Below, in pieces: positions 9,483 to 16,997 of a stretch of DNA of 28,079 nt. Both the position numbers and the translations under genes were made by a program. Location of the stretch: NCBI GenBank assembly GCA_964506785.1, contig CAZDME010000013.1:1-28079 (forward strand), written 5' to 3'. A model generated the notes under the pieces. The model was not told the origin of the DNA. It worked only from the letters and a program-made list of their open reading frames with translations, and made no database searches. Source of the DNA: CAZDME01 sp964506785 [NCBI: uncultured bacterium]. Its GTDB lineage: Bacteria; CAZDME01; JAYEMH01. Positions within the stretch are counted from its first letter, which is position 1; the number at the start of each line of letters is the position of its first letter.

Positions 9483-9557
9483 GTCCCCATCGTCTAGTGG
9501 TTAGGACATCACTCTTTCAAGGTGACGACATGGGTTCGACTCCCATTGGGGACGCCA
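9483..9557 (+). tRNA. tRNA-Glu (anticodon TTC)
   Basis: A full cloverleaf: acceptor GTCCCCA pairs with TGGGGAC, D stem GTC/GAC, anticodon stem TCACT/GGTGA with loop CTTTCAA and anticodon TTC at 9516-9518, and T stem ATGGG/CCCAT. The discriminator is G, typical of tRNA-Glu, and CCA is encoded. No clear terminator follows before the pilin promoter. Confidence 0.98.
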
Positions 9558-9623
9558 TTTATTTGTCTATTGCGATTATCCAGCCAAAGGTATGCTTTCC
9601 CAAAAAAATTCCTCATTTTTCCC

Positions 9624-9652
9624 TTGATAATTATCCATAAATAGGATAAATT
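9624..9652 (+). promoter_or_regulatory. Candidate promoter of the pilin operon
   Basis: TTGATA at 9624-9629, 17-base spacer, TAAATT at 9647-9652. The predicted start near 9659 places the ribosome site GAGAGGA (9661-9667) almost at the transcript's 5' end. It lies in the gap between tRNA-Glu and the first pseudopilin gene. Confidence 0.55.
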
Positions 9653-9674
9653 GAATATCAGAGAGGAATTACAT

Positions 9675-9701
9675 ATGCATTCTTGGAGATGTATGCGGTG
9701 A
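9675..9701 (+). CDS. Short leader ORF upstream of the pilins
   Basis: ATG 9675 follows a good ribosome site (GAGAGGA, 9661-9667, spacing 7) and encodes eight residues, MHSWRCMR. Its TGA at 9699-9701 overlaps the ATG of the first pseudopilin at 9701 (TGATG). This geometry is typical of translational coupling. The pilin ATG itself has no well-placed ribosome site, the nearest GGAG being 12 bases away. Whether the peptide has a role beyond coupling cannot be told; chance is possible for so short a frame. Confidence 0.4.
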   Translation: MHSWRCMR

Positions 9702-10096
9702 TGAGAAATAAAAGAGGCATGACTTTAATCGAGATTATGGTTTCGGTTATTTTATTCGTTTTGTGCATCGCAGGAGTAATGGCCTTGATTTATCATAGCA
9801 CCGTAGCCAGCTATAGCGTTTATTACACCTATCTGGCCACAAACTTGGCGAAAAATAGGATAGAATGGATTCGGGAACATCGTGCCAATAAAGGGTATCT
9901 ATCCCTAGGTGATTTACCAGCCGAACAAATTGATATGATTGACCGTTATGGAAACTCTGGCGAAGATTTTGAGAGAACCACTCAGGTTGAATATTCTCCG
10001 GAGCAAAGCAAGATAACCGTAATGGTAGATTTTAAAAGAAGAGAAGTAAACGTCCCGATTAAAGTAGAATTAGTAACCCTGCTGCAGAACTATTGA
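9701..10096 (+). CDS. GspI/PilV-like minor pseudopilin
   Basis: A 131-residue type IV pilin-like protein. The class III signal MRNKRG is cut before MTLIE, giving Glu at +5. It is followed by a hydrophobic helix (IMVSVILFVLCIAGVMALIY) and a short globular domain. Length, N-terminus and first place in an I-J-K-like trio point to GspI or PilV. The ATG at 9701 is chosen because it gives a normal six-residue leader; a TTG at 9683 in the same frame is possible but would lengthen the leader. It would be processed by a prepilin peptidase and assembled at the tip of a pseudopilus, in secretion, DNA uptake or a pilus. No secretin, ATPase or peptidase gene is in the window. Confidence 0.85.
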   Translation: MRNKRGMTLIEIMVSVILFVLCIAGVMALIYHSTVASYSVYYTYLATNLAKNRIEWIREHRANKGYLSLGDLPAEQIDMIDRYGNSGEDFERTTQVEYSPEQSKITVMVDFKRREVNVPIKVELVTLLQNY

Positions 10097-10119
10097 GGGT
10101 TACGCAAGAAAGGGCAGCG

Positions 10120-12249
10120 GTGGGAAAAAGAAAAAAAAGTCGGGGATTTTCGATAACTGAGCTACTCGTTGCTTTAATTGTTGGATTTATCGTTTTGACG
10201 GGAATTGTTCTGGCTTGGAATACTGTGGAAAAAGCCTGGCTTATTGAACGCATTCATTCTGTATTGCTCGGTGAGCTAGAGACGTTTGCCGAAAGGTTTA
10301 AAAAGGAAATAAGTGCTTCAGACGCTAATCAGATCTTTTTTTACCCAGAAACTAGCCTGACTTATGAAGCGATAAGTTTTCCGGCGGCGGTAGACGATGA
10401 TAATGATGGTTTTATTGAGCTTGATACCGACGGTATTATCATCTGGGATGAAACAATTATTTATCACGTTTTTGTAACGCCGGAAGGAGAGACGCAGCTG
10501 AGACGGACTGTATTTGCGCCACGCATTGATTTGTCGAAGGAGGACCGCCAAATACAGATTAACCAAGTTGTTTCGAATGGTCAAGCTATTGAGACTACCC
10601 CTAATTTCCAGAATGCTGAAACCAGATTTCTATTTACCTGTACGGCGTCCTATCCGGCCGAGCCGGTTGAGTTAATTATTGAACCAAGCGCCCGGGAATT
10701 TGATGCTTATAGTTTGGAAACGGCCCGGAGCAAAGAAATATCTTTCGGCAACACGACCCTAACCGCTGGCGAGCACTATATTACATTTCAACTTGCCGGC
10801 ACCTCTCATGGTGGATATGAATTAGGTCTTGACTCTTTTGCTTTTTCTCCCAGTGGGTGCCATCGGGAAGCTGAAGAGTGTCTGGTGCATAGTGATTCCG
10901 GAAAAACTAAGATAAATGAAGATATGGTTAGTTGCGGCAGCTGGAATGCCAATCGCCACCTTGAATACCAGTCTAACCAAGAGGATGATTTCATCAGTCT
11001 AAATTTTTACTATGACGAATGGATTGAAACCAATTTCCATCGATGTTCGCCGGCAAAAACCTTAATAGATTATAGCAATACCGATGGTGACGGCGGGACC
11101 GCCAGCAATAAAGACTATATTGTCAGACTTTCCGGTTATGGTGAGACTTGGAATGTCCAGGAGCAGGTAGGCGCAGGTGTTTCGGAGGAAGCCCTCGATA
11201 TTGAAAGCCCGGTTGTAGGCAGAAACTATCGAAATGTTATCTCTTACCAGATAACCGATACCGATGGTAGTGCCGTCAGGTTTAAATTCAAAAATTGCAG
11301 CGCAATCTATGATTTGCATCTGGAATCAGCTACTTTATTCGAACGTTCCGACGGGCCGGATGGAGATGAGGGTACCAAAAAAATAATTACTTTCTCCGGG
11401 AATCCATCCGTGACGATCACTAAGGGGAATTCATTATGGTCCGACTGGATCAATATGTTAGACATAAATGATTTCAAGAAAGACGAGGATTATCTGCTGA
11501 GTATTTTCGTTAGCAAGGCCAATCCCATAGGCCTTTCGATTTGGCCAGGGTCAGCCGGGGCGGCGCACGCTTATTATATCGAAAGTGATACGAATTTTTC
11601 CGAAGAAGCTGATTGGTCGGCTGCTGGCGAAAGTAATGCTATTTATGCTCTTGAAGCTATTGAGGTGAGCTATTATGCTTCGGGTACCCTAACTTCGCAG
11701 ATTTACGATACCGATCTTGATAATCCTTCTTTCAGCACTCTTTCCTGGAATATTGCCAAAAATAATTATGGCAATTATGCCGGCGGCGGACTAGGGGCGG
11801 ATTTAATTTTAAAAGTGAGAAGCGATGACGACAAAAATGCTATTTTAAGCGATAACGACTGGAGTGATGAATTAGCCATCGATACCCAATCGACTACCTC
11901 CGGGAGTGCGGACATAAGCGGGGTTAGTGGCGGTCGCTATGTTCAATTCCAGGCCGAATTTTATTCACAGCCTTCATCAGGCAGCTACGATTATATTAAA
12001 TCCTGTGTCTTAAAGAATGTAAGTATCAAGTGGCCGGGTGAATCTACTCCGGGAGGTACTAATCTGGTCGATATAAGTGGTTATATTACCACCCGCCCAG
12101 ATTACGGCAGATTTTCTGTAGAGGTGGATGGAAAACCTTTAACTAAAGGGTTAGAATTAAGTTTAACCTTAACTAAGAATATCTTTGGCGTTGGTCCGGT
12201 TTCCCGTTCGGTTAGCGCCGTAATACAGCCAAGAAATACCGCCAGATAA
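10120..12249 (+). CDS. Giant GspJ/PilW-like minor pseudopilin
   Basis: A 709-residue protein with the class III signal KKSRG cut before FSITE (Glu at +5), then the hydrophobic helix ELLVALIVGFIVLTGIVLAW. Usual GspJ/PilW proteins are about 200-350 residues. Here residues from about 200 on are added beta-rich modules. One stretch, roughly residues 235-320, has several Cys (SGCHREAEECLVH, VSCGSW). A later stretch begins ASGTLTSQIYDTD, like sandwich modules found in surface proteins. GTG 10120 is preferred because AAGAAAGGG lies 5 bases upstream; TTG 10093, overlapping the previous stop, is the alternative. The extra modules suggest an exposed adhesive or substrate-binding tip; that is inference. 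Confidence 0.8.
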   Translation: MGKRKKSRGFSITELLVALIVGFIVLTGIVLAWNTVEKAWLIERIHSVLLGELETFAERFKKEISASDANQIFFYPETSLTYEAISFPAAVDDDNDGFIELDTDGIIIWDETIIYHVFVTPEGETQLRRTVFAPRIDLSKEDRQIQINQVVSNGQAIETTPNFQNAETRFLFTCTASYPAEPVELIIEPSAREFDAYSLETARSKEISFGNTTLTAGEHYITFQLAGTSHGGYELGLDSFAFSPSGCHREAEECLVHSDSGKTKINEDMVSCGSWNANRHLEYQSNQEDDFISLNFYYDEWIETNFHRCSPAKTLIDYSNTDGDGGTASNKDYIVRLSGYGETWNVQEQVGAGVSEEALDIESPVVGRNYRNVISYQITDTDGSAVRFKFKNCSAIYDLHLESATLFERSDGPDGDEGTKKIITFSGNPSVTITKGNSLWSDWINMLDINDFKKDEDYLLSIFVSKANPIGLSIWPGSAGAAHAYYIESDTNFSEEADWSAAGESNAIYALEAIEVSYYASGTLTSQIYDTDLDNPSFSTLSWNIAKNNYGNYAGGGLGADLILKVRSDDDKNAILSDNDWSDELAIDTQSTTSGSADISGVSGGRYVQFQAEFYSQPSSGSYDYIKSCVLKNVSIKWPGESTPGGTNLVDISGYITTRPDYGRFSVEVDGKPLTKGLELSLTLTKNIFGVGPVSRSVSAVIQPRNTAR

Positions 12250-12296
12250 TAAATCGCCCTAGAGGATTTCTTCTGAGGGTAATAACGATACACCCG

Positions 12297-13499
12297 ATGA
12301 TAATGCCAGGAAAGATACGATTTAAGAAAGCCAATTCAAAAGGAGTAGTTTTACTAACCACCTTGGTAGTTTTGAGTCTGGTTATTTTTGCCTGTGTTTC
12401 TATGACGGCTATGCTTTTAAACGATACCTATACCGTCAGGAAAATTATCTTTTCTACCCAGGCAAATTATTTAGCCGAAACCGGCCTTGAAGAAGCTTTG
12501 AAAGAGCTGCATGATGATTTTAATTATATCCCCGATGGTTTTCCCAAAGAGTTGGGTAAGGGCGAATATGATATTACCATTACCACTCATCCGGATGATC
12601 CCAATATGAAATTGATAATTTCCACCGGACAGGTTAAAGAAGTATCTAAAACTATTAAGGTTCAGGTAGTTTATGAAGGATTGGAGGCCTTTGATTTTCT
12701 AGCTTTGGGTGGGGGGAGTCTGAAAATTGCTGGAGGCTCGACCATAGGCACTTCGGGTAATCCAAGCAAGGTACACTCGAATAGTACTGATATTAGAGAG
12801 TGGGTTTGGATTTGGGAACCTATCTGGGGTTATTGGAAGGATCCGGCTGTTCAAATAGGGACAGATTTTTCAGAGGCAACGGTTTTTGGTGACGCCAGTG
12901 GGTGTGGACAGGTATATGTCCATCCGGATAATGGAACAGTAACCGGAGATGTTACTTCCAGCGCCTCTTATGTAGAATTGCCCTCTTTTGACGATAACTT
13001 CTTCCAATACTATTATGATTTAGCCTCTGAAGATGGCGCCGTTTATACTCCGGGCTGGCCTTATATAAAGGTGTTTACCTCTGACCCTTGTGCCGGGACG
13101 GAAAATCATGTTGTCTATGTTCAGGGGGAGGTTCGTCTAGTCGGTACCTGGGAGATGACCGGATGCATTGTTGCCACCGATAAGGTTGTTGTTAATAAAT
13201 GGGCCCATGGAGAGATTACCCAGCATCAGTGGGAAAATCTGCCGGCTTTTATGAGCAAGAATTCAGATATCGAAATCTGGGATCCAACCAATATAGAAGG
13301 GATGCTCTATGCCGGAGATGAGATTTTTATCGAATCGCTTTTTGGTGAGTACGGCCCGACAAATATAACCGGAAGCGTCTATGGCCGGGGGCAAGTCAGA
13401 CTCTCTGCCCAAACCGATATAAATTATGTAAGGCCGAATCCGCCTGGCTTGCCCGAAGAAGAAGGGAGCCTAAAAATTGTCTACTGGGGCGGAGGATAA
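12297..13499 (+). CDS. GspK/PilX-like minor pseudopilin
   Basis: A 400-residue protein with a prepilin-like leader ending KANSKG before VVLLT, then LVVLSLVIFACVSMTAMLL. It has Thr, not Glu, at +5, as is typical of GspK/PilX-type subunits that cap the pseudopilus. QANYLAETGLEEALKEL matches the conserved N-terminal PilX/GspK helix. The rest is a long beta-rich region with motifs such as STIGTSGNPSKVHSNSTDI and NIEGMLYAGDEIFIES, resembling repeated-strand domains of PilX-like proteins. The ribosome site before ATG 12297 is weak. It completes an I-J-K-like trio; a GspH-like subunit is not visible. Confidence 0.82.
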   Translation: MIMPGKIRFKKANSKGVVLLTTLVVLSLVIFACVSMTAMLLNDTYTVRKIIFSTQANYLAETGLEEALKELHDDFNYIPDGFPKELGKGEYDITITTHPDDPNMKLIISTGQVKEVSKTIKVQVVYEGLEAFDFLALGGGSLKIAGGSTIGTSGNPSKVHSNSTDIREWVWIWEPIWGYWKDPAVQIGTDFSEATVFGDASGCGQVYVHPDNGTVTGDVTSSASYVELPSFDDNFFQYYYDLASEDGAVYTPGWPYIKVFTSDPCAGTENHVVYVQGEVRLVGTWEMTGCIVATDKVVVNKWAHGEITQHQWENLPAFMSKNSDIEIWDPTNIEGMLYAGDEIFIESLFGEYGPTNITGSVYGRGQVRLSAQTDINYVRPNPPGLPEEEGSLKIVYWGGG

Positions 13500-13502
13500 A
13501 AA

Positions 13503-13700
13503 ATGGCTAAAAATAAAATGAGGGAACAGATTAATGTCTGGTTAGGCGGTTTGTTAGGGCAGGTTTCCAGGAAGGAATTGATGCATATTGCCCGACGCTA
13601 TCATGTGCCTCTGGCTAATCGTTTGGACAAAGAGAATTTAATTAAAGAGATTATTGAAGTAGAAAATTTATTAGAAGAAACCCTTAATCATCAAAAATAA
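13503..13700 (+). CDS. Small SAP/Rho-N-like protein
   Basis: A 65-residue protein of unknown role, starting 3 bases after the pseudopilin stop with GGAGG upstream. The middle (SRKELMHIARRYHVPLANRL, then DKENLIKEII) resembles the helix-extended-helix pattern of SAP and Rho N-terminal domains, which bind nucleic acid or proteins. That resemblance is by eye and weak. Its last 17 bases overlap the 3' end of the convergent PP-loop gene, and no terminator separates them. It is probably co-transcribed with the pilins. Confidence 0.6.
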   Translation: MAKNKMREQINVWLGGLLGQVSRKELMHIARRYHVPLANRLDKENLIKEIIEVENLLEETLNHQK

Positions 13701-15066
13701 ATTTCCCGCTTAATTCCTTGGAATAAATTCTCCTGAGTTTGGTTTTTAAATTTTCCGGAATGCTTTCCATGGAGTAAGGTTTCAAAAAATCCTTTCTCAG
13801 TGTTTTTTCTCTTCTTCTTGCTTCGGGTAAAAACTTTTTCGCAAACTTATCTATCAAATATCCTTTTGTTCCTTTTTTGTAGGCTAAATAAAAAGCCAAT
13901 AGCTGCTCGTCCCGGGCCGCTTTGCTTTTTTCGTAATTATCGGTGTCTCTTCCGGAAAATAATCGGTACAACTTTTCATTATTCTTTCCTAAAAGTTCCT
14001 TGGTGAATCCTAACTTTTTTGTATCTATTCCCCAGGCTTTCATAAAGATGTAAAGCCGGGCGCATTTAGAACAGTCTAAACACCAGCGCTGCCGTTTTTT
14101 CAAAGTGTTAATGGCATCGCAGGAAATCTGGAATTGGGCTAAATCCGGATAACGGCAGTTTAAAATTTTGGTAATCGTTAAATTTGTTAAAGGTTCGATT
14201 AAACTAATTACGCTTACTTTATTCTCCGTGGCCACATTTATCGCCGTATTTAAGGCAGCCATTCCTTCAAGACTCTGGTCAAAAGAGGGAAGGGCGCGAT
14301 AGCCTTCCTTATTTTGAAAAGAAAAATTCATATTCTGCTGATTGCCGAAGGCAATATATTTAGCTTTGAAAAAAAAGGCAAAGGGCAGGCTTAAAAAAGA
14401 AAATCCGGCAATCATGTGGGAATAACCAAGCGAAGATTCATCCTTTCTCCAGTATTCAAAATCATTTATTTTTTCGATTTGGTTATTAACGACAAATATC
14501 TTCATTCTGAATTTCCGGGAAATTTTTTTTGCCAGCTCGAGTTTCCATCTATTTTCCAGGCCGGAGACTGTATCGTTTATGTAGACACCGATGGGTTCAA
14601 GTCCTATTCCCCGGGCGAGGGCCAAAGTTAAAAGGCTGTCTTTACCGAAAGATAAAGGAATTATTACCCGGCTGGCTCTGGGCGTAATTGGAAAAGAAGG
14701 ACTTTTGCTTCTATTATCTTTAAAGCAAACTTCTAAATTCAAAAATTCTTTTAACGTTGTAGCGGTTGAAAAAGAATAATCCTCGGTAGATGATGGGATG
14801 TCGCGGACGACCATCTGCTGGAAGTAAGATTTAAACAGAGGATAGGAGGTGTTATATTGAATTTTCTTAAACCCTGAGATGAGCGGAAAAGTAATGGTAG
14901 AAAGATAAGATAAATTGTCTGCCAGAAACTCTTTCTGCCTTCCGGGGTAGTTTTTCCAGATTTTTTTCGGATAAGAAAGCCGAAAAATTCTATTCCGCAA
15001 TTTCAACTTAAGGCCTTCGCCTGTTTCTGAAAAAATCAGTTTTGCCCGGTAATTTTTATTTTTCAT
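13684..15066 (-). CDS. PP-loop ATPase, MurL- or ExsB-like
   Basis: A 460-residue protein of the PP-loop ATP pyrophosphatase fold. SFGKDS at 139-144 is the nucleotide-binding P-loop. IAFGNQQNMNFSFQ (about 238-251) and a C-terminal WCLDCSKC (Cys329, 332, 335), with another Cys at 316, recall the Cys cluster of QueC/ExsB proteins and of the ATP-dependent peptidoglycan-precursor epimerase MurL. I recall the MurL likeness from family patterns and cannot confirm it. A glutamate racemase gene (21554-22348) already supplies D-Glu, so MurL function would be redundant. The N-terminal 130 residues match nothing I know. It overlaps yqeY by 11 bases and is the second gene of that unit. Confidence 0.7.
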   Translation of the reverse strand: MKNKNYRAKLIFSETGEGLKLKLRNRIFRLSYPKKIWKNYPGRQKEFLADNLSYLSTITFPLISGFKKIQYNTSYPLFKSYFQQMVVRDIPSSTEDYSFSTATTLKEFLNLEVCFKDNRSKSPSFPITPRASRVIIPLSFGKDSLLTLALARGIGLEPIGVYINDTVSGLENRWKLELAKKISRKFRMKIFVVNNQIEKINDFEYWRKDESSLGYSHMIAGFSFLSLPFAFFFKAKYIAFGNQQNMNFSFQNKEGYRALPSFDQSLEGMAALNTAINVATENKVSVISLIEPLTNLTITKILNCRYPDLAQFQISCDAINTLKKRQRWCLDCSKCARLYIFMKAWGIDTKKLGFTKELLGKNNEKLYRLFSGRDTDNYEKSKAARDEQLLAFYLAYKKGTKGYLIDKFAKKFLPEARRREKTLRKDFLKPYSMESIPENLKTKLRRIYSKELSGKFIFDD

Positions 15067-15529
15067 TTCTCTTTTTTTCTTCTTTTTTTGCTAATTCTTT
15101 GGCCACCAGAAAGCTGGCTGTTTTTCCGTCGATTCTTCCTTTGGCCTCTCTCATAAGGAGTTTCATCACTTTTCCCATTTCTTTCCGGTCCTGGACGCCG
15201 GTGTCTTCAAGGGCTTTTAAAACCATTTTAATAATTTCCTCTTCGGGAAGTTCTTCAGGCAGATATTTTTTTACGATGGTTAATTCCGCTTCTTCTTTTT
15301 TAACCAGGTCGGGTCGATTTCCTTTTTGAAAGGCTTCGATTGACTCTTTTCGTTGTTTACTTAGTCTCTTTAAGACCGTGATTACTTCTTCGTCCGTCAG
15401 CTCTTTTCCTTTTTTTTCGATGGCCGCATTTTGTAAAGCAGCCTGGATGAAGCGAAGTGTTTCCCTGGTCAGTTCGTCTTTTTGTTTTATTGATTTTTTC
15501 AGGTCGGTTTTTATTTTTTCTCTAAGCAT
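15056..15529 (-). CDS. GatB/YqeY domain protein
   Basis: A 157-residue all-helical protein of the YqeY family, related to the C-terminal tail domain of GatB, which contacts tRNA in the amidotransferase. Family signatures seen are RETLRFIQAALQNAAIE, then LSKQRKESIEAFQKGNRPDL, EEAELTIVKKYLPEELPEEE, and KGRIDGKTASFLV. The ATG has AAGGAG upstream. The molecular role is unknown; tRNA-related amidation is suggested by the domain only. It is transcribed from the divergent promoter at 15605-15632 and followed by the overlapping PP-loop gene. Confidence 0.93.
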   Translation of the reverse strand: MLREKIKTDLKKSIKQKDELTRETLRFIQAALQNAAIEKKGKELTDEEVITVLKRLSKQRKESIEAFQKGNRPDLVKKEEAELTIVKKYLPEELPEEEIIKMVLKALEDTGVQDRKEMGKVMKLLMREAKGRIDGKTASFLVAKELAKKEEKKRNEK

Positions 15530-15604
15530 TTTTTCTCCTTTGGCGAAAAATGTTCGATGTCAATCGGCCCCGGCCATGCCATCGCAGCCGGTTTATCTAT
15601 TTTT

Positions 15605-15632
15605 ATTTTATCATAGGTTTCCAGCTTGACAA
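15605..15632 (-). promoter_or_regulatory. Minus-strand promoter for yqeY
   Basis: Read on the minus strand: TTGTCA (15632-15627), 16-base spacer, TAAAAT (15610-15605) with an extended TG one base upstream. Its -35 occupies the same bases as the plus-strand -35 of the ferredoxin promoter, so polymerase should bind in only one direction at a time. Confidence 0.7.
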
Positions 15633-15653
15633 AATATTTTTTTATGATAAAAT
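15626..15653 (+). promoter_or_regulatory. Plus-strand promoter for ferredoxin
   Basis: Perfect -35 TTGACA at 15626-15631, 16-base spacer, -10 TAAAAT at 15648-15653 preceded by TGA, an extended -10. It overlaps the minus-strand yqeY promoter by five bases. The predicted start is near 15660, leaving a leader of about 35 bases with AGGAGG at 15679-15684. Confidence 0.75.
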
Positions 15654-15694
15654 ATGGCCAGGTTTTAATCTTAACGTTAGGAGGAAAAATTAAA

Positions 15695-15880
15695 ATGAAA
15701 GCCAGAGTAGATAAAAACGTCTGTACGGGTTGCGGACTCTGTGTTAATAACTGTCCGGATGTTTTTGAAATGCAGGGTGATGTTGCCGGGGTAAAGGGCG
15801 AGTCAATCCCTGATTCAGCGGTCGAGTGTGCTAAAGAAGCAGCGGGGAATTGCCCTCTTGATGCCATTGTTGTCGAATAG
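15695..15880 (+). CDS. Single-cluster [4Fe-4S] ferredoxin
   Basis: A 61-residue electron carrier closely resembling the 60-residue Thermotoga-type ferredoxin. Cluster ligands are Cys10, Cys13 and Cys16 in CTGCGLC and Cys53 in NCPLDAI. Cys20 and Cys45 match the positions that form a disulfide in the Thermotoga protein, replacing a second cluster. ATG 15695 is chosen because of AGGAGG upstream and because the family starts there; an upstream TTG at 15626 is part of the promoter. It is monocistronic, with its own promoter and a terminator at 15903. Likely donors and acceptors are oxidoreductases elsewhere in the genome. Confidence 0.95.
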   Translation: MKARVDKNVCTGCGLCVNNCPDVFEMQGDVAGVKGESIPDSAVECAKEAAGNCPLDAIVVE

Positions 15881-15902
15881 AGAATAAATCCAAAAAAGCT
15901 TT

Positions 15903-15936
15903 AGGCCAGAGATAACGCTCTGGCCTTCTTATTTTT
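15903..15936 (+). terminator. Intrinsic terminator after ferredoxin
   Basis: A 9-bp stem AGGCCAGAG / CTCTGGCCT with a 6-base loop (ATAACG), followed by a T-rich run (TCTTATTTTT). It ends the ferredoxin transcript and isolates it from the next promoter. Confidence 0.88.
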
Positions 15937-15938
15937 AA

Positions 15939-15967
15939 TTGAGCTTTACGCCTAAATATGCTAAAAT
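15939..15967 (+). promoter_or_regulatory. Promoter for the PorV-like gene
   Basis: TTGAGC at 15939-15944, 17-base spacer, TAAAAT at 15962-15967 preceded by TGC (extended -10). It lies just after the ferredoxin terminator and about 40 bases upstream of the ribosome site GAGGGAGG. Confidence 0.65.
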
Positions 15968-16013
15968 ATCATAAATATGGGTTAAGCCGAAGTCTTTATA
16001 AGAGGGAGGTTGT

Positions 16014-16967
16014 TTGTATAAAAAGGTTGCTGTAATTTTATTTTTTGTTAGTTTTTTCGGAAGCGGTCTTTCTTTCGCTGAGCCTGGAATAAGGGCTTTA
16101 TCAATAGGTGGGGCTTTTGTTGGTTTGGCTGACGATGCTGAAGCGGTTTATTGGAATCCGGCCGGGTTGGGTTTATTAGGCCGTCCCGAAATGGATTGTA
16201 GTTTATTATTATACAATCGCGATGAGACCGGTTATGACGACTGGTTTAGTTTCGTTTACCCTCTTCATCGCTTTCAAGATTTTGATTTGGGAGTCATTGG
16301 ATTTTCTCTTGTGAATGATGTTGACAAGGGGATAATAGACTACCAGTCAGTTTTGTCTCTCGATTCTAAATTTACTGAGCGCTGGTATGTATTTTCCTAC
16401 GGAAGGAAGGTTCTTTTAGAAAATTTAGCTTTTGGGGCTAATTTTCGCTTTGCGACTTATGAGTCAGCCCTTGATAAATTAAGCGTAATTAACGGAATCG
16501 ATTACCCGCAAGGAACCTCGGATAGTGATAACTCACTTGCCTGTGACCTGGGCGGATATTTCCGTTGGGATAGACTATCTTTAGGTTTTTTGCTTCAGAA
16601 TCTAAACGAGCCTGAAATTACCCTCTATGGGAGTGATATAACTTATGATTTAAACGTAAAGGCCGGTTTAACCTTTCATCCGGATGAACAAACAAATTAT
16701 TCGTTTGAAATTAATAATTTTTTTGATGCTAATCAAATCCGGCTCGGCGGTGAATACTGGATTGCGCCTTATTTAGCCCTTCGTCTTGGCGCCTATAATT
16801 TGAATAAAAAGGATAATCGGGCTTTGACTTTTGGCTGCGGGTTGAATTCCGCAGAGATTTTTGCGTATACCGACATAGAAATTGATTATGCTTTGCTTTA
16901 CTGGACAAACAATTCCGCAGGTGAAGATGATTTTTCCCATTTGGTAGGAATCAAAATGAAGTTTTAG
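16014..16967 (+). CDS. PorV/UPF0164-like outer-membrane protein
   Basis: A 317-residue predicted outer-membrane beta-barrel. A signal peptide (MYKKVAVILFFVSFFGSGLS, cut after FA) is followed by GIRALSIGGAFVGLADDAEA and VYWNPAGLGLL, the hallmark N-terminus of the PorV/PorQ and UPF0164 families. The rest alternates aromatic-rich strands and ends in Phe (IKMKF), the usual terminal residue for Bam-dependent barrels. TTG 16014 is the start; GAGGGAGG is 4-5 bases upstream. The precise function (transport, or secretion shuttle as in PorV) cannot be read from sequence. It is followed after 30 bases by an Lrp-type regulator and may be cotranscribed. Confidence 0.82.
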   Translation: MYKKVAVILFFVSFFGSGLSFAEPGIRALSIGGAFVGLADDAEAVYWNPAGLGLLGRPEMDCSLLLYNRDETGYDDWFSFVYPLHRFQDFDLGVIGFSLVNDVDKGIIDYQSVLSLDSKFTERWYVFSYGRKVLLENLAFGANFRFATYESALDKLSVINGIDYPQGTSDSDNSLACDLGGYFRWDRLSLGFLLQNLNEPEITLYGSDITYDLNVKAGLTFHPDEQTNYSFEINNFFDANQIRLGGEYWIAPYLALRLGAYNLNKKDNRALTFGCGLNSAEIFAYTDIEIDYALLYWTNNSAGEDDFSHLVGIKMKF

Positions 16968-16997
16968 GGAGCATTAAACCAAAAAGGAGGGAATTCC

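Noticed and set aside
9446-9640. 64-residue frame across the tRNA genes
   Set aside because: It runs through tRNA-Lys and tRNA-Glu and has no protein-like features or ribosome site.
15626-15694. Longer ferredoxin beginning at TTG 15626
   Set aside because: The extra 23 codons are the promoter and leader; the AGGAGG site and family alignment place the start at 15695.
15511-15867. 118-residue minus-strand frame over the ferredoxin
   Set aside because: It is antisense to the ferredoxin and its promoter region and carries no recognisable domain; the ferredoxin frame is certain.
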